Below are positions 7,700 through 16,746 of a DNA stretch of 64,000 nucleotides, one piece after another. Each line of letters begins with the position of its first letter. Position 1 is the stretch's first letter. The stretch lies in NCBI RefSeq assembly GCF_001422445.1, contig NZ_LMNA01000023.1, positions 62,001 through 126,000 on the forward strand, written 5' to 3'. A model generated the notes under the pieces. That model saw only the letters and a list, made by a program, of their open reading frames with translations. It did not search any database and was not told the origin of the DNA. The position numbers and the translations under genes are program-made. The stretch comes from Pseudorhodoferax sp. Leaf274 (lineage in GTDB: Bacteria; Pseudomonadota; Gammaproteobacteria; Burkholderiales; Burkholderiaceae_C).

Positions 7700-9325
7700 A
7701 TGAGCGCAGTACTGCATCCCCACGACGACCACGGCCACGCCCATGACGAACACCACCATGCCCCGCATGGCTGGCGCCGTTGGCTGTTCGCCACCAACCA
7801 CAAGGACATCGGCACGCTGTACCTGCTGTTCAGCTTCACGATGCTGATGGTGGGCGGCGTGCTGGCGCTGCTGATCCGCGCCGAGCTGTTCCAGCCCGGC
7901 CTGCAACTGGTCAACCCCGAGCTGTTCAACTCGCTGACCACCATGCACGGGCTGATCATGGTGTTCGGCGCGATCATGCCGGGCTTCGTGGGCTTCGCGA
8001 ACTGGATGATCCCGCTGCAGATCGGCGCGTCCGACATGGCGTTCGCGCGCATGAACAACTTCAGCTTCTGGCTGATGATCCCGGCCGCGCTGATGCTGGT
8101 CGGCTCGTTCTTCATGCCCGGTGGCGCGCCCGCCGCCGGCTGGACGCTGTACGCGCCGCTGACGCTGCAGATGGGCCCCTCCATGGACGCCGGCATCTTC
8201 GCGATGCACATCCTGGGCGCGTCGTCCATCATGGGCTCGATCAACATCATCGTGACCATCCTCAACATGCGCGCCCCCGGCATGACGCTCATGAAGATGC
8301 CGATGTTCTGCTGGACCTGGCTGATCACGGCCTACCTGCTGATCGCCGTGATGCCCGTGCTGGCCGGCGCCATCACGATGACGCTGACCGACCGCCATTT
8401 CGGCACCAGCTTCTTCAACCCGGCCGGCGGCGGCGACCCGGTGATGTACCAGCACATCTTCTGGTTCTTCGGCCACCCCGAGGTCTACATCATGATCTTG
8501 CCGGCCTTCGGCATCGTGAGCCAGATCGTGCCGGCGTTCGCGCGCAAGAAGCTGTTCGGCTATGCCTCCATGGTGTATGCCACCTCGTCGATCGCCATCC
8601 TGTCGTTCATCGTCTGGGCGCACCACATGTTCACGACCGGCATGCCGGTCACGGGCCAGCTGTTCTTCATGTACGCGACCATGCTGATCGCCGTGCCCAC
8701 GGCCGTGAAGATCTTCAACTGGATCGCCACGATGTGGCAGGGCTCGATGACCTTCGAGACGCCCATGCTGTTCGCCGTCGGCTTCATCTTCGTGTTCACG
8801 ATGGGGGGCTTCACCGGCCTGATCCTGGCCATGGCGCCGATCGACATCCAGCTGCAGGACACCTATTACGTGGTGGCCCACTTCCACTACGTGCTGGTCG
8901 CCGGTTCGCTGTACGCCATGTTCGCCGGCGTCTATTACTGGCTGCCCAAGTGGACGGGCGTCATGTACAACGAGACGCGCGGCAAGGTGCACTTCTGGTG
9001 GTCGCTGATCGCGTTCAACGTGACCTTCTTCCCGATGCACTTCCTGGGCCTGGCCGGCATGCCGCGCCGGTACGCCGACTACCCGATGCAGTTTGCCGAC
9101 TTCAACGCGATCGCCACCGTGGGCGCGTTCTTCTTCGGCGTTGCCCAGGTCTACTTCTTCCTCGCCGTCGTGCTGCCCTGCATGCTGGGCAAGGGCGAGA
9201 AGGCTCCGCAGAAGCCATGGGAAGCGGCCGAAGGGTTGGAGTGGGAAGTGCCTTCGCCGGCGCCGTTCCACACCTTCGAGAACCCGCCCAAGCTCGACGC
9301 CACCGCCACCCGCGTGGTCGGCTGA
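7700..9325 (+). CDS. coxA: Cytochrome c oxidase subunit I (aa3 type)
   Basis: 541-residue, twelve-helix catalytic subunit that holds heme a and the heme a3-CuB centre and pumps protons. Visible ligands include the cross-linked His-Tyr motif HPEVY starting at H259, the CuB histidine pair at about 308-309 (WAHHMF), and HFHYVL carrying the heme ligands. A histidine-rich N-terminus ([15 protein letters not shown]) precedes the first helix and could bind metal. Length and motifs fit the type A heme-copper oxidases. It lies 39 bases after coxB with a GGAAAC ribosome site. Confidence 0.97.
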   Translation: MSAVLHPHDDHGHAHDEHHHAPHGWRRWLFATNHKDIGTLYLLFSFTMLMVGGVLALLIRAELFQPGLQLVNPELFNSLTTMHGLIMVFGAIMPGFVGFANWMIPLQIGASDMAFARMNNFSFWLMIPAALMLVGSFFMPGGAPAAGWTLYAPLTLQMGPSMDAGIFAMHILGASSIMGSINIIVTILNMRAPGMTLMKMPMFCWTWLITAYLLIAVMPVLAGAITMTLTDRHFGTSFFNPAGGGDPVMYQHIFWFFGHPEVYIMILPAFGIVSQIVPAFARKKLFGYASMVYATSSIAILSFIVWAHHMFTTGMPVTGQLFFMYATMLIAVPTAVKIFNWIATMWQGSMTFETPMLFAVGFIFVFTMGGFTGLILAMAPIDIQLQDTYYVVAHFHYVLVAGSLYAMFAGVYYWLPKWTGVMYNETRGKVHFWWSLIAFNVTFFPMHFLGLAGMPRRYADYPMQFADFNAIATVGAFFFGVAQVYFFLAVVLPCMLGKGEKAPQKPWEAAEGLEWEVPSPAPFHTFENPPKLDATATRVVG

Positions 9326-9336
9326 GGATTGTGCCG

Positions 9337-9450
9337 ATGACGCCCGACAAGAAGAAGCAGAACCTGCGGACCGGCCTGATCCTGCTGTCCGTGGCGCTGG
9401 CCTTCTTCGTCGGCTTCATGGTCAAGATGGTCTATCTGGGCCGGTCGTGA
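9337..9450 (+). CDS. Small cytochrome oxidase assembly membrane protein
   Basis: 37-residue protein: a basic N-terminus (MTPDKKKQNLRTG), one hydrophobic helix at about 13-30, then MVKMVYLGRS. Short single-helix proteins of this kind occur between coxA and ctaG in many Burkholderiales and are annotated as oxidase small assembly proteins. Its TGA overlaps the GTG of ctaG by four bases (GTGA), which implies translational coupling. Function in assembly is inferred from this conserved position. Confidence 0.72.
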   Translation: MTPDKKKQNLRTGLILLSVALAFFVGFMVKMVYLGRS

Positions 9451-10052
9451 GCATCCGCCGCGCCAACATCCGCATGGTGGGCAAGCTGGCCGTGGTGGCG
9501 GCCGGCATGTTCGCGTTCGGCTATGCGCTGGTGCCGCTGTACAACGCCATCTGCGAGATGACGGGCATCAACATCCTGTCGGTGTCCGAGCGCCAGGTGC
9601 CCGGTGTGGTCTCCAAGGTCACGCCCGAGAACACGCAGGTCGACCGCAGCCGCACGATCACGGTGGAGTTCGATGCCAACTCGCGCGGCCCTTGGGAATT
9701 CAAGCCGGCGATGCGGTCGATGCAGGTGCATCCAGGCGAACTGGCCACCGTGGTGTACGAATTCCAGAACGTGCAGAACCGGCGCATGGCCGCCCAGGCC
9801 ATCCCGAGCTATGCGCCGCGGCAGGCCGCCGCGCATTTCAACAAGCTGGAGTGCTTCTGCTTCACGCAGTACACGCTGGACGCAGGCGAGAAGAAGGAAT
9901 GGCCGGTGGCCTTCATCATCGACCCCAAGCTGTCCAGGGATGTGACCACGATCACGCTGTCGTACACCTTCTTCGAGGTGGGCGGCAAGACGCCACCGGC
10001 ACCCGCCAGTGCCGACGCGGCCGAGAAGACGAATAAAGACATCAGGAGCTGA
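9447..10052 (+). CDS. ctaG: Cytochrome c oxidase assembly protein CtaG (Cox11)
   Basis: 201-residue copper chaperone that delivers copper to CuB of subunit I. One N-terminal membrane anchor (about 11-31) is followed by a periplasmic immunoglobulin-like domain. The copper-binding motif CFCF sits in FNKLECFCFTQYTL at about 130-143. Length fits bacterial Cox11 (about 190-200). The GTG start overlaps the stop of the preceding small gene, and coxC follows after one base, so all are one operon. Confidence 0.93.
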   Translation: MSIRRANIRMVGKLAVVAAGMFAFGYALVPLYNAICEMTGINILSVSERQVPGVVSKVTPENTQVDRSRTITVEFDANSRGPWEFKPAMRSMQVHPGELATVVYEFQNVQNRRMAAQAIPSYAPRQAAAHFNKLECFCFTQYTLDAGEKKEWPVAFIIDPKLSRDVTTITLSYTFFEVGGKTPPAPASADAAEKTNKDIRS

Positions 10053-10053
10053 G

Positions 10054-10935
10054 ATGAGTGCAACCACCCACGGATCCACGCCGTACTACTTCGTGCCCGG
10101 GCCCTCGCGGCATCCGATCATGGCCGCCATCGGCCTGTTCTTCGTGATCCTGGGCGCCGGCCAGTGGATCAACGGGCACGATTGGGGCAAGTGGTCGCTG
10201 GCCTTCGGCCTGCTGTTCTGGTGGGTGGTGCTGTACCAGTGGTTCCGCGACGCCGTGGCCGAGAGCGAAGGAGGCCTGTACGGGCGCAAGATCGACCTCT
10301 CGTACCGCTGGAGCATGAGCTGGTTCATCTTCTCCGAGGTGATGTTCTTCGGCGCGTTCTTCACGGCCCTGTGGTGGATGCGCGCGCACTCGGTGCCGAC
10401 CCTGGGCAGCCTGGACAACGCGCTGCTGTGGCCCGACTTCAAGGCCGTGTGGCCCAGCATGGCGGCCGGTGTGACGGGATCGCCCGCCAACATCGTCGAG
10501 CCGTTCCAGGCCATGACGCCGTTCTGGCTGCCGACCATCAACACCGCGCTGCTGCTGACCTCGGGCGTGACGCTGACCATCGCCCACCACGCGCTGCAGC
10601 ATGGCGAGCGGGCGAAAACCATCCTGTGGATGTGGGCCACCGTGGTCCTGGGCATCGTGTTCCTGTTCGTGCAGGGCTACGAGTACGTGCACGCCTACCG
10701 CGACCTGAACCTCAAGCTCAACTCCGGCCCGTACGGCTCCACCTTCTTCATGCTGACCGGCTTCCACGGCTTCCATGTGCTGGTGGGCATGCTGATGCTG
10801 CTGTTCATCACGCTGCGCCTCATGAAGGGCCACTTCACCAAGGAGCGCCACTTCGGCTTCGAAGGTGCGGCGTGGTACTGGCACTTCGTGGACGTGGTCT
10901 GGCTGGGCCTGTACGTGCTGGTGTATTGGCTTTGA
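10054..10935 (+). CDS. coxC: Cytochrome c oxidase subunit III
   Basis: 293-residue, seven-helix subunit III of the aa3 oxidase. The family pattern is clear: an N-terminal YYFVPGPSRHPIM, then WSMSWFIFSEVMFFGAFF with the conserved glutamate in a membrane helix, and GFHGFHVLVG near the end. Subunit III stabilises the oxidase against inactivation during turnover. It is the last gene of the transcript and a strong terminator follows 20 bases later. Confidence 0.95.
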   Translation: MSATTHGSTPYYFVPGPSRHPIMAAIGLFFVILGAGQWINGHDWGKWSLAFGLLFWWVVLYQWFRDAVAESEGGLYGRKIDLSYRWSMSWFIFSEVMFFGAFFTALWWMRAHSVPTLGSLDNALLWPDFKAVWPSMAAGVTGSPANIVEPFQAMTPFWLPTINTALLLTSGVTLTIAHHALQHGERAKTILWMWATVVLGIVFLFVQGYEYVHAYRDLNLKLNSGPYGSTFFMLTGFHGFHVLVGMLMLLFITLRLMKGHFTKERHFGFEGAAWYWHFVDVVWLGLYVLVYWL

Positions 10936-10955
10936 GGCGGCAAGGCCTCGTACCG

Positions 10956-10990
10956 AAAGGGCCGCGCAGCGGCCCTTTTCCTTTTTCTTC
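10956..10990 (+). terminator. Rho-independent terminator after coxC
   Basis: The stem GGGCCGC-GCA-GCGGCCC (10959-10975) is flanked by AAA and TTTT and followed by a long pyrimidine-rich tract. This is a textbook intrinsic terminator ending the coxBAC transcript. It may also serve the minus-strand DUF2909 gene, whose stop lies at 10996. Confidence 0.85.
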
Positions 10991-10995
10991 TTCTC

Positions 10996-11223
10996 TTACT
11001 TGCCGGCGGGAATGCCGGTCGGATGCAGATAGCCCAGCTTCCAGCCGATGAGGATGCACAGGAACAGCAGGATGGACAGTCCCACGCGCACGGCGAGCGC
11101 GCGCGCCATGTGGTTGGGCCGGGTTTTGCCCTCGGCATCCTGCCCGCCGCGCAGCATGAAGTACAGGGCTGCACCAAGGCTGCCGATGATGGCGATGAAG
11201 GCAACCAGTGCAAAGTAGCTCAT
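10996..11223 (-). CDS. Twin transmembrane protein, DUF2909 family
   Basis: 75-residue protein with two hydrophobic helices (about 4-24 and 48-67) joined by a charged linker (RGGQDAEGKTRPNHMAR). The family recurs next to cytochrome oxidase genes in betaproteobacteria and has no known function. It is transcribed against the oxidase genes. Its ATG region overlaps the GTG start of the divergent SURF1 gene by 16 bases, so the two promoters must lie inside the opposite gene. Confidence 0.72.
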   Translation of the reverse strand: MSYFALVAFIAIIGSLGAALYFMLRGGQDAEGKTRPNHMARALAVRVGLSILLFLCILIGWKLGYLHPTGIPAGK

Positions 11224-11972
11224 GGGCTGATTATCCGGCGCGCCGCTTCGGTCTGCGCTTCTGGCTGGTGACGCTGGCGGCACTGGTGGGCATCGCGGTC
11301 ACGGCTTCGCTGGGGCGTTGGCAGCTGTCGCGCGCGGCCGAGAAGGAATCCCTGCAGGCCGCCATCGACGCCCAGGGGCGCCTGCCTGCGCTCGATGCGC
11401 AGGCCCTGCTGGGCGCGGCCGACCCGGTCGCGCTGTTGCACCGGCCCGTGCATCTGCGCGGGCTGTGGCTGGCCGAGCGCACCGTGTTCCTGGACAACCG
11501 CCAGATGCGCGGCCAACCGGGCTTCTACGTGCTGACACCGCTGGCGCTGGAGAACAGCTCAACGGTGGTGATGGTGCAGCGCGGCTGGGTGCAGCGCAAT
11601 TTCGTCGACCGCACGGCGCTGCCCAGGATCCCCACGCCGGCCGGCCTCGTGGACATCCAGGGCCTGGTCGTCCCTGCGCCGTCCAGGCTTTACGAGTTCG
11701 CGGGCGAGGACAAAGGCACGATCCGGCAGAATCTCGACCTCGGCGCGTTCGCCCAGGAAACCGGCCTGCCCCTGTGGCAGCAGTCGGTGCAGCAGACCGG
11801 CGACGACGGGGCAGGGCTGTTGCGCGAATGGCCGGTGCCCAAGACCGGCGTCGAGAAGCACTACGGTTATGCGTTCCAGTGGTTCGGGCTCTGCGCCTTG
11901 CTGACAGGTCTTTATGTCTGGTTCCAATTTGTCCGACGTCCCGCCGTTCGGCGCTTCCCGCGCCATGGCTGA
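11208..11972 (+). CDS. SURF1 family cytochrome oxidase biogenesis protein
   Basis: 254-residue membrane protein with helices at about 17-37 and near the C-terminus (FQWFGLCALLTGLYVWFQF), enclosing a periplasmic domain. SURF1 motifs are seen in LGRWQLSRAAEKE, FLDNRQMRGQPGFYVLTPL and VMVQRGWV. The family assists insertion of heme a into subunit I. No ATG is usable. The GTG at 11208 is supported by AAGG nine bases upstream, although it lies inside the divergent DUF2909 gene. The end overlaps the next gene by eight bases. Confidence 0.88.
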   Translation: MQSSSWADYPARRFGLRFWLVTLAALVGIAVTASLGRWQLSRAAEKESLQAAIDAQGRLPALDAQALLGAADPVALLHRPVHLRGLWLAERTVFLDNRQMRGQPGFYVLTPLALENSSTVVMVQRGWVQRNFVDRTALPRIPTPAGLVDIQGLVVPAPSRLYEFAGEDKGTIRQNLDLGAFAQETGLPLWQQSVQQTGDDGAGLLREWPVPKTGVEKHYGYAFQWFGLCALLTGLYVWFQFVRRPAVRRFPRHG

Positions 11973-12642
11973 GGCCGACCAGCCGCTGGGCCTGACGGTC
12001 CACTCACTGCCGTCGCCGGCCGAGGCCGCAAGCGGCGCGGTGCAGCGAACACGCAGTGGCCGCCTGAAGATGCTGCTGGTGGTGCTGATCTGCGCCGCGC
12101 CGGTGGTCGCCTCGTACTTCACCTACTACGTGCTCCGGCCCGAGGGCCGCAGCGTGTTCGGCGAACTGATCGATCCGCAGCGTCCGCTGCCGGACCTGGT
12201 GGCGCAGGGCCTGGACGGCCAGCCTGTCCGCCTGCCCAGCCTGAAGGGCCAGTGGCTGCTCGTCAGTGTGGCCGGCGGCGAGTGCGACGCAGCCTGCGAA
12301 CGCAACCTGTACCTGCAGCGCCAGCTGCGCGAGAGCCTGGGCAAGGAGAAGGACCGCGTCGACTGGGTCTGGCTCGTCAACGACGGCGTGCCCGTGCGCG
12401 AGGCGCTGCGCCCGGCCCTGCAGAGCGCGGCCGTGCTGCGTGTCGATCCGGCCGGCCTGGCGCAATGGCTGGCCCCGGCTGCGGGCCAGCCGCTGTCGGC
12501 GCACCTGTACATCGTCGACCCCATGGGCAACTGGATGATGCGGCTGCCGCCTGCACTGGATGCGGCCGGCGCAGCCAAGGCCAAGCGCGACATCGAGCGC
12601 CTGTTGCGCGCTTCGAGCTCCTGGGACAACGCGGGCCGATGA
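11965..12642 (+). CDS. SCO-like thioredoxin-fold membrane protein of the oxidase locus
   Basis: 225-residue protein with one transmembrane helix (about 35-55) and a periplasmic thioredoxin-like domain. It keeps a Cys-x3-Cys pair, C107 and C111 in GGECDAACERN, and a downstream His in AHLYIVDPMGNW. That is the ligand pattern of SCO copper chaperones, without the CPxxCP prolines. It sits between SURF1 and ctaA with overlaps on both sides. A role in copper or thiol handling during oxidase assembly is inferred. The ATG at 11965 is chosen because it overlaps SURF1 by only eight bases. An in-frame ATG at 11914 would overlap by 59. Confidence 0.7.
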   Translation: MAEADQPLGLTVHSLPSPAEAASGAVQRTRSGRLKMLLVVLICAAPVVASYFTYYVLRPEGRSVFGELIDPQRPLPDLVAQGLDGQPVRLPSLKGQWLLVSVAGGECDAACERNLYLQRQLRESLGKEKDRVDWVWLVNDGVPVREALRPALQSAAVLRVDPAGLAQWLAPAAGQPLSAHLYIVDPMGNWMMRLPPALDAAGAAKAKRDIERLLRASSSWDNAGR

Positions 12643-13808
12643 CGATGGATGTGGCTTCGTACGACTGGTCGCCGATCGCCCGCATGATGCTGATGGGCGT
12701 GGTGCTTGCGCTGGGGCCGCTGGCCTGGGTGGCCTTGCGCAACCGGGGCGCCTCGCCCGCCAGGCGCCGCCGGGCGCTGACCTTGCTCACCTTGTTCCTG
12801 ACGTTCGACCTGGTGCTGTTCGGCGCGTTCACGCGCCTGACCGATTCCGGCCTGGGCTGCCCGGACTGGCCTGGCTGCTACGGCAAGGCCAGCCCCATCG
12901 GCGCGCATGCCGAGATCTCCGCGGCGCAGGCCGCGATGCCGACCGGCCCCGTGACCCACACCAAGGCCTGGATCGAGATGGTGCACCGCTACCTTGCCAC
13001 TGCCGTCGGCGTGCTGATCCTGGCGCTGGCCGCCGTCAGCTGGGCGGCGTGGCGGCAGCGCCCGCGCGACCCCCATGCCATCCATCCGGGCTGGCCCACG
13101 CTGACCTTGGTCTGGGTCTGCCTGCAGGGCGCCTTCGGGGCGTGGACGGTCACGCTCAAGCTGTTCCCGGCCATCGTCGTGCTGCACCTGCTGGGCGGCC
13201 TTGCGCTGCTGGCGCTGCTGTGCGCGCAGGTCGTGCGCGACGCGCGCCGAACCGGCGCCCTGCAGCCGGTGGTCCTGTCCCCCGGGCTGCGCCGCCTGCT
13301 CTGGACCACGGCCGCGCTGGTGCTGCTGCAGATCGCATTGGGCGGCTGGGTCAGCACGAACTATGCGGTGCTGGCCTGCAGCGATTTCCCGACCTGCCAG
13401 GGCAGCTGGTGGCCGCCGATGAACTTTGAGCAGGCCTTCCAGGTCTGGCGGCCGCTGGGCCGGCTGGCCGACGGCAGCCACATCGCGTTCCCCGCCCTCA
13501 CGGCCATCCACTACGTGCACCGCCTCGCGGCCTACGCCGTGCTCGCGGCGCTGGCCTGCCTGGCCTGGCGTATGTGGCGCATGCCGGGGCTGCATCGCCC
13601 GGCGCGCTGGCTGGCGGCGCTCGCCGCCTGGCAATTTGGGACCGGGCTGTCGAACGTGGTGCTGGACTGGCCTCTGGTGGCCGCCGTGTCGCACACCGGC
13701 GGTGCGGCAGGCCTGGTCGTGGCGCTGACCTGGCTGCTCTGCGCGACCGACCCGGCCCGGGCAACCGTGGCGTCGCCGCGGCGGGGCGGCCTGGAGGTGG
13801 CCCGATGA
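12639..13808 (+). CDS. ctaA: Heme A synthase
   Basis: 389-residue, eight-helix membrane enzyme that oxidises the C8 methyl of heme O to give heme A. The family motifs are present: [22 protein letters not shown] with the conserved cysteine pair, EMVHRYLAT with a heme-ligand His, [24 protein letters not shown], and IHYVHRL. Start and stop overlap both neighbours through ATGA, so ctaA is translationally coupled to the SCO-like gene and ctaB. Length fits proteobacterial CtaA/Cox15. Confidence 0.93.
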   Translation: MTMDVASYDWSPIARMMLMGVVLALGPLAWVALRNRGASPARRRRALTLLTLFLTFDLVLFGAFTRLTDSGLGCPDWPGCYGKASPIGAHAEISAAQAAMPTGPVTHTKAWIEMVHRYLATAVGVLILALAAVSWAAWRQRPRDPHAIHPGWPTLTLVWVCLQGAFGAWTVTLKLFPAIVVLHLLGGLALLALLCAQVVRDARRTGALQPVVLSPGLRRLLWTTAALVLLQIALGGWVSTNYAVLACSDFPTCQGSWWPPMNFEQAFQVWRPLGRLADGSHIAFPALTAIHYVHRLAAYAVLAALACLAWRMWRMPGLHRPARWLAALAAWQFGTGLSNVVLDWPLVAAVSHTGGAAGLVVALTWLLCATDPARATVASPRRGGLEVAR

Positions 13809-14716
13809 GCGCCCTCCATCCCCGCGCCGCCACGGCGGCCCCTGCCATGTCGCGCTTCCAGCAGTTCTACGTGCTGACCAAGCCGCGCGTGGTGCAACTC
13901 ATCGTGTTTTGCGCGCTGATCGGCATGGTGCTGGCCGTACCAGGCCTGCCGTCCTGGGCCGAACTGCGCCAGATGCTGCTGGCCTGCCTGGGCATCTGGC
14001 TGGTGGCCGGCGCGGCCGCGGCCTTCAACTGCCTGGTCGAGAAGGGCATCGACGCGCGCATGAAACGCACCGCCTGGCGCCCCACCGCCAAGAACGAGCT
14101 GGGCGACGGCCAGACGCTGCTGTTCTCCGCGCTGCTGTGCATCGCCGGTTCGGTGCTGCTTTATCTGAGCGTCAACGCGCTGACCATGTGGCTCACGCTG
14201 GCCACCTTCGTCGGCTATGCGGTGGTCTACACCGTCATCCTCAAGCCGCTGACGCCGCAGAACATCGTGATCGGCGGCGCCTCGGGCGCCATGCCGCCGG
14301 TGCTGGGCTGGGCGGCGATGACGGGCGATGTCGGCCCCGAGGCCATGATCCTGTTCCTGATCATCTTCCTGTGGACACCGCCGCATTTCTGGGCCCTGGC
14401 GCTGTACCGCGTGGAGGACTACCGCAAGTCGGGCCTGCCCATGCTGCCCGTGACGCACGGCAACGAATTCACGCGCCTGCAGGTGTGGCTCTACACGCTG
14501 ATCCTGTTCGCGGCCTGCCTGCTGCCCTTCGTCTACGGCATGAGCTCCTGGCTCTATCTGGCCGTGGCGGTGGTGCTCAGCATCGGCTTTTGCGCGTACG
14601 GCTTCCGGCTGTGGCGCTCCTACTCCGATGCGCTGGCGCGCAAGACTTTCCGCTTCTCGCTGATCCACCTGAGTGCCTTGTTCGCGGCGCTGCTGCTGGA
14701 CCATTACCTGCTGTGA
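13805..14716 (+). CDS. ctaB: Protoheme IX farnesyltransferase (heme O synthase)
   Basis: 303-residue UbiA-superfamily prenyltransferase with about nine helices, which adds a farnesyl group to protoheme. The prenyl-diphosphate motif [19 protein letters not shown] is at about 76-94 with its Asn/Asp/Arg pattern. The second conserved region runs [16 protein letters not shown] at about 192-207. It supplies heme O to CtaA encoded just upstream. Start overlaps the ctaA stop (ATGA). Confidence 0.95.
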   Translation: MSALHPRAATAAPAMSRFQQFYVLTKPRVVQLIVFCALIGMVLAVPGLPSWAELRQMLLACLGIWLVAGAAAAFNCLVEKGIDARMKRTAWRPTAKNELGDGQTLLFSALLCIAGSVLLYLSVNALTMWLTLATFVGYAVVYTVILKPLTPQNIVIGGASGAMPPVLGWAAMTGDVGPEAMILFLIIFLWTPPHFWALALYRVEDYRKSGLPMLPVTHGNEFTRLQVWLYTLILFAACLLPFVYGMSSWLYLAVAVVLSIGFCAYGFRLWRSYSDALARKTFRFSLIHLSALFAALLLDHYLL

Positions 14717-14718
14717 AC

Positions 14719-15309
14719 ATGCTCCAAAGACGCACCTTGATGGCCCTGGCCGCCGGCATCGCCCTGGCCGCCTGCACCGACACCAAGCCCAGCTTCACGG
14801 CGGTGGACATCACGGGCGCCGACTATGCCAAGGACTTTCGCCTGACCGACCACAACGGCAAGGAACGCAGCCTGCAGGACTTCCGCGGCAAGGTGGTCGT
14901 GGTGTTCTTCGGCTTCGCCCAGTGCCCCGACGTCTGCCCGACTTCCATGGCCGAGTTGGCGCAGGTCAAGCAGTCGCTGGGGGCGGACGGCGACAAGCTG
15001 CAGGGCCTGTTCGTGACGGTGGACCCGGAGCGCGACACGCCCGAGGTGCTCAAGGCCTACATGGAGAACTTCGACCCGAGCTTCCTGGCCCTGCGCACCT
15101 CTCCAGAAGGCCTGGCCGCGCTGGCCAAGGACTTCAAGGTGTACTACAAGAAGGTCGAAGGCAAGACACCCACCAGCTACACCATGGACCATTCGGCCGG
15201 CAGCTACGTGTACGACCCGCAGGGGCGCTTGCGCCTTTACGTGCGCTACGGCTCGGGCGCCGAGGCGCTGCTGGCCGATGTGCGGCTGCTGTTGAAGCAG
15301 GCTGGCTGA
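14719..15309 (+). CDS. SCO1/SenC-type copper chaperone lipoprotein
   Basis: 196-residue lipoprotein. The signal peptide ends in a lipobox (ALAAC, Cys at about 19), so it is anchored in a membrane facing the periplasm. The thioredoxin fold carries the copper ligands C69 and C73 in FGFAQCPDVCPTSM and the conserved His in YTMDHSAGSYV. SCO proteins deliver copper to, or reduce the thiols of, the CuA site of subunit II. ATG 14719 is preferred; a GTG at 14713 overlapping the ctaB stop would add two residues. Confidence 0.92.
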   Translation: MLQRRTLMALAAGIALAACTDTKPSFTAVDITGADYAKDFRLTDHNGKERSLQDFRGKVVVVFFGFAQCPDVCPTSMAELAQVKQSLGADGDKLQGLFVTVDPERDTPEVLKAYMENFDPSFLALRTSPEGLAALAKDFKVYYKKVEGKTPTSYTMDHSAGSYVYDPQGRLRLYVRYGSGAEALLADVRLLLKQAG

Positions 15310-15318
15310 GTTCGCCCC

Positions 15319-16746
15319 ATGCGTGCGCGGTCCGGCTCCAAACCCAGGGCGGCGCGGCGCGGCCGTCGCTGGTTGCGCGTGCTCGGCCTGCTGCTGCTGT
15401 TCGGTGCCGTCGCTGGGATGGCCGGCGCGTGGTGGGCGTACGACCGCATCGGCCGTACGCCGGGCGAACTCATGGATTACGCGCAGCGTCGCCTGTATGG
15501 CCACAACAAGCTTGAAGCCGTGGCCCTCCCGGTCATGGACTTGCTGCGTGACTGGCTGGATGCGCCGTCCATTGCTGAGCGCAGCCGCATCCCGTTCACC
15601 ATCCCGCCGGCCCCTGAGGGCACGCCTGTCGCATCCAGTGCGGCCACGTCGTTGCCCATGGCCAAGGTGTGGCGCGTCGGCCCCCGGGAGTCGCTGCCCA
15701 CGATCGCCGATGCGGCAAGGCTGGCGCAGAGCGGCGACATCGTGGAAGTGCAGGCCGGTACCTACCGCGGCGACGTCGCGGTGTGGCACCAGAAGACGCT
15801 CACGATCCGCAGCGTGGGGGGGCGGGCGCGGTTGATCGCCGATGGGCGCAGCGCGGAAGGCAAGGCGATCTGGGTCATCCGCAGCGGCGACTTCGACATC
15901 TCCGGGTTCGATTTCATCGGTGCGCGCGTCGATGACCGCAACGGTGCGGGCATCCGCTTCGAAGGGGGGCGGCTGCGGGTTGCGCACTGCCTGTTCTGGG
16001 GCAACGAAAACGGCATCCTGACGATTGGCGATGAGATGTCGTCCGAACTGGAGGTCGTCTCCAGTGAGTTCGGCTACAACGGCGCGGACGACGGGCGCAG
16101 CCACAACATCTACGTCGGCCAGATCGGCAAATTCAGCATCAGCGGCAGCTACCTCCACCATGCCGACACGGGCCATCTGCTCAAGAGCCGGGCGGCGGTG
16201 AACGAGGTCGCCTACAACCGGCTGACGGACGAAGAGGGGGGGCGCGCCAGTTACGAAATGGACTTCCCCAATGGCGGAGAAGTGCGGGTGGTCGGCAACG
16301 TGGTCCAGCAAGGCAGACGCACGGAGAACTCCGTCATGGTCAGCTATGGTGCCGAGGGCCTGAAGCACCAGCACAATACCCTGCAGTTCGCCAGCAACAC
16401 CGTCGTGAACGACCATCCCCACGGGGGCACCTTTGTGCGCGTGGCGGCTGGCACCCAATCTGTGGTGCTGGCCAACAACTTGCTGGTTGGCCGCGGCGGA
16501 CTGCAGATTCCGGTCGCACACACGGCCATCAACAATCCGCGTGTCGACTGGAGCGTCTTCGTGCAGCCGGCACGTTACGACTACCGGCTGAACGACCGAA
16601 GCGCATCGCTGCCCTACCAGGCGGCATTGGCGGACGTTGCCGTGCCGTCGAACCAGTATGTGCACCCACTGCAGGTGCTGCGCTTGAGTGGCCCCCCGAT
16701 GGTCGCGGGCGCGCTCCAGCCGGAGTCGCTGCTCACTCGGCCTTGA
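15319..16746 (+). CDS. Membrane-anchored right-handed beta-helix protein of unknown function
   Basis: 475-residue protein. A basic N-terminus (RARSGSKPRAARRGRRW) precedes one hydrophobic helix at about 20-42. A linker of about 80 residues leads to a parallel beta-helix from about 115 to 420, with repeated short strands and Asn/Gly turns (GDFDISGFDFIGARV, GGRLRVAHCLFWGNENGI, GEVRVVGNVVQQG). Such folds belong to polysaccharide lyases, hydrolases and epimerases, or to plain repeat scaffolds. I see no diagnostic catalytic triad. It lies 9 bases after the SCO gene, and its end overlaps the opposing Bug-type gene by 14 bases. Orientation is N-in, with the helix in the periplasm. Confidence 0.72.
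   Translation: MRARSGSKPRAARRGRRWLRVLGLLLLFGAVAGMAGAWWAYDRIGRTPGELMDYAQRRLYGHNKLEAVALPVMDLLRDWLDAPSIAERSRIPFTIPPAPEGTPVASSAATSLPMAKVWRVGPRESLPTIADAARLAQSGDIVEVQAGTYRGDVAVWHQKTLTIRSVGGRARLIADGRSAEGKAIWVIRSGDFDISGFDFIGARVDDRNGAGIRFEGGRLRVAHCLFWGNENGILTIGDEMSSELEVVSSEFGYNGADDGRSHNIYVGQIGKFSISGSYLHHADTGHLLKSRAAVNEVAYNRLTDEEGGRASYEMDFPNGGEVRVVGNVVQQGRRTENSVMVSYGAEGLKHQHNTLQFASNTVVNDHPHGGTFVRVAAGTQSVVLANNLLVGRGGLQIPVAHTAINNPRVDWSVFVQPARYDYRLNDRSASLPYQAALADVAVPSNQYVHPLQVLRLSGPPMVAGALQPESLLTRP

Noticed and set aside
6506-9271. Minus-strand open frame of 921 codons across coxB and coxA
   Set aside because: Shadow of high-GC membrane protein genes; no recognisable domain and no separate promoter or ribosome site.
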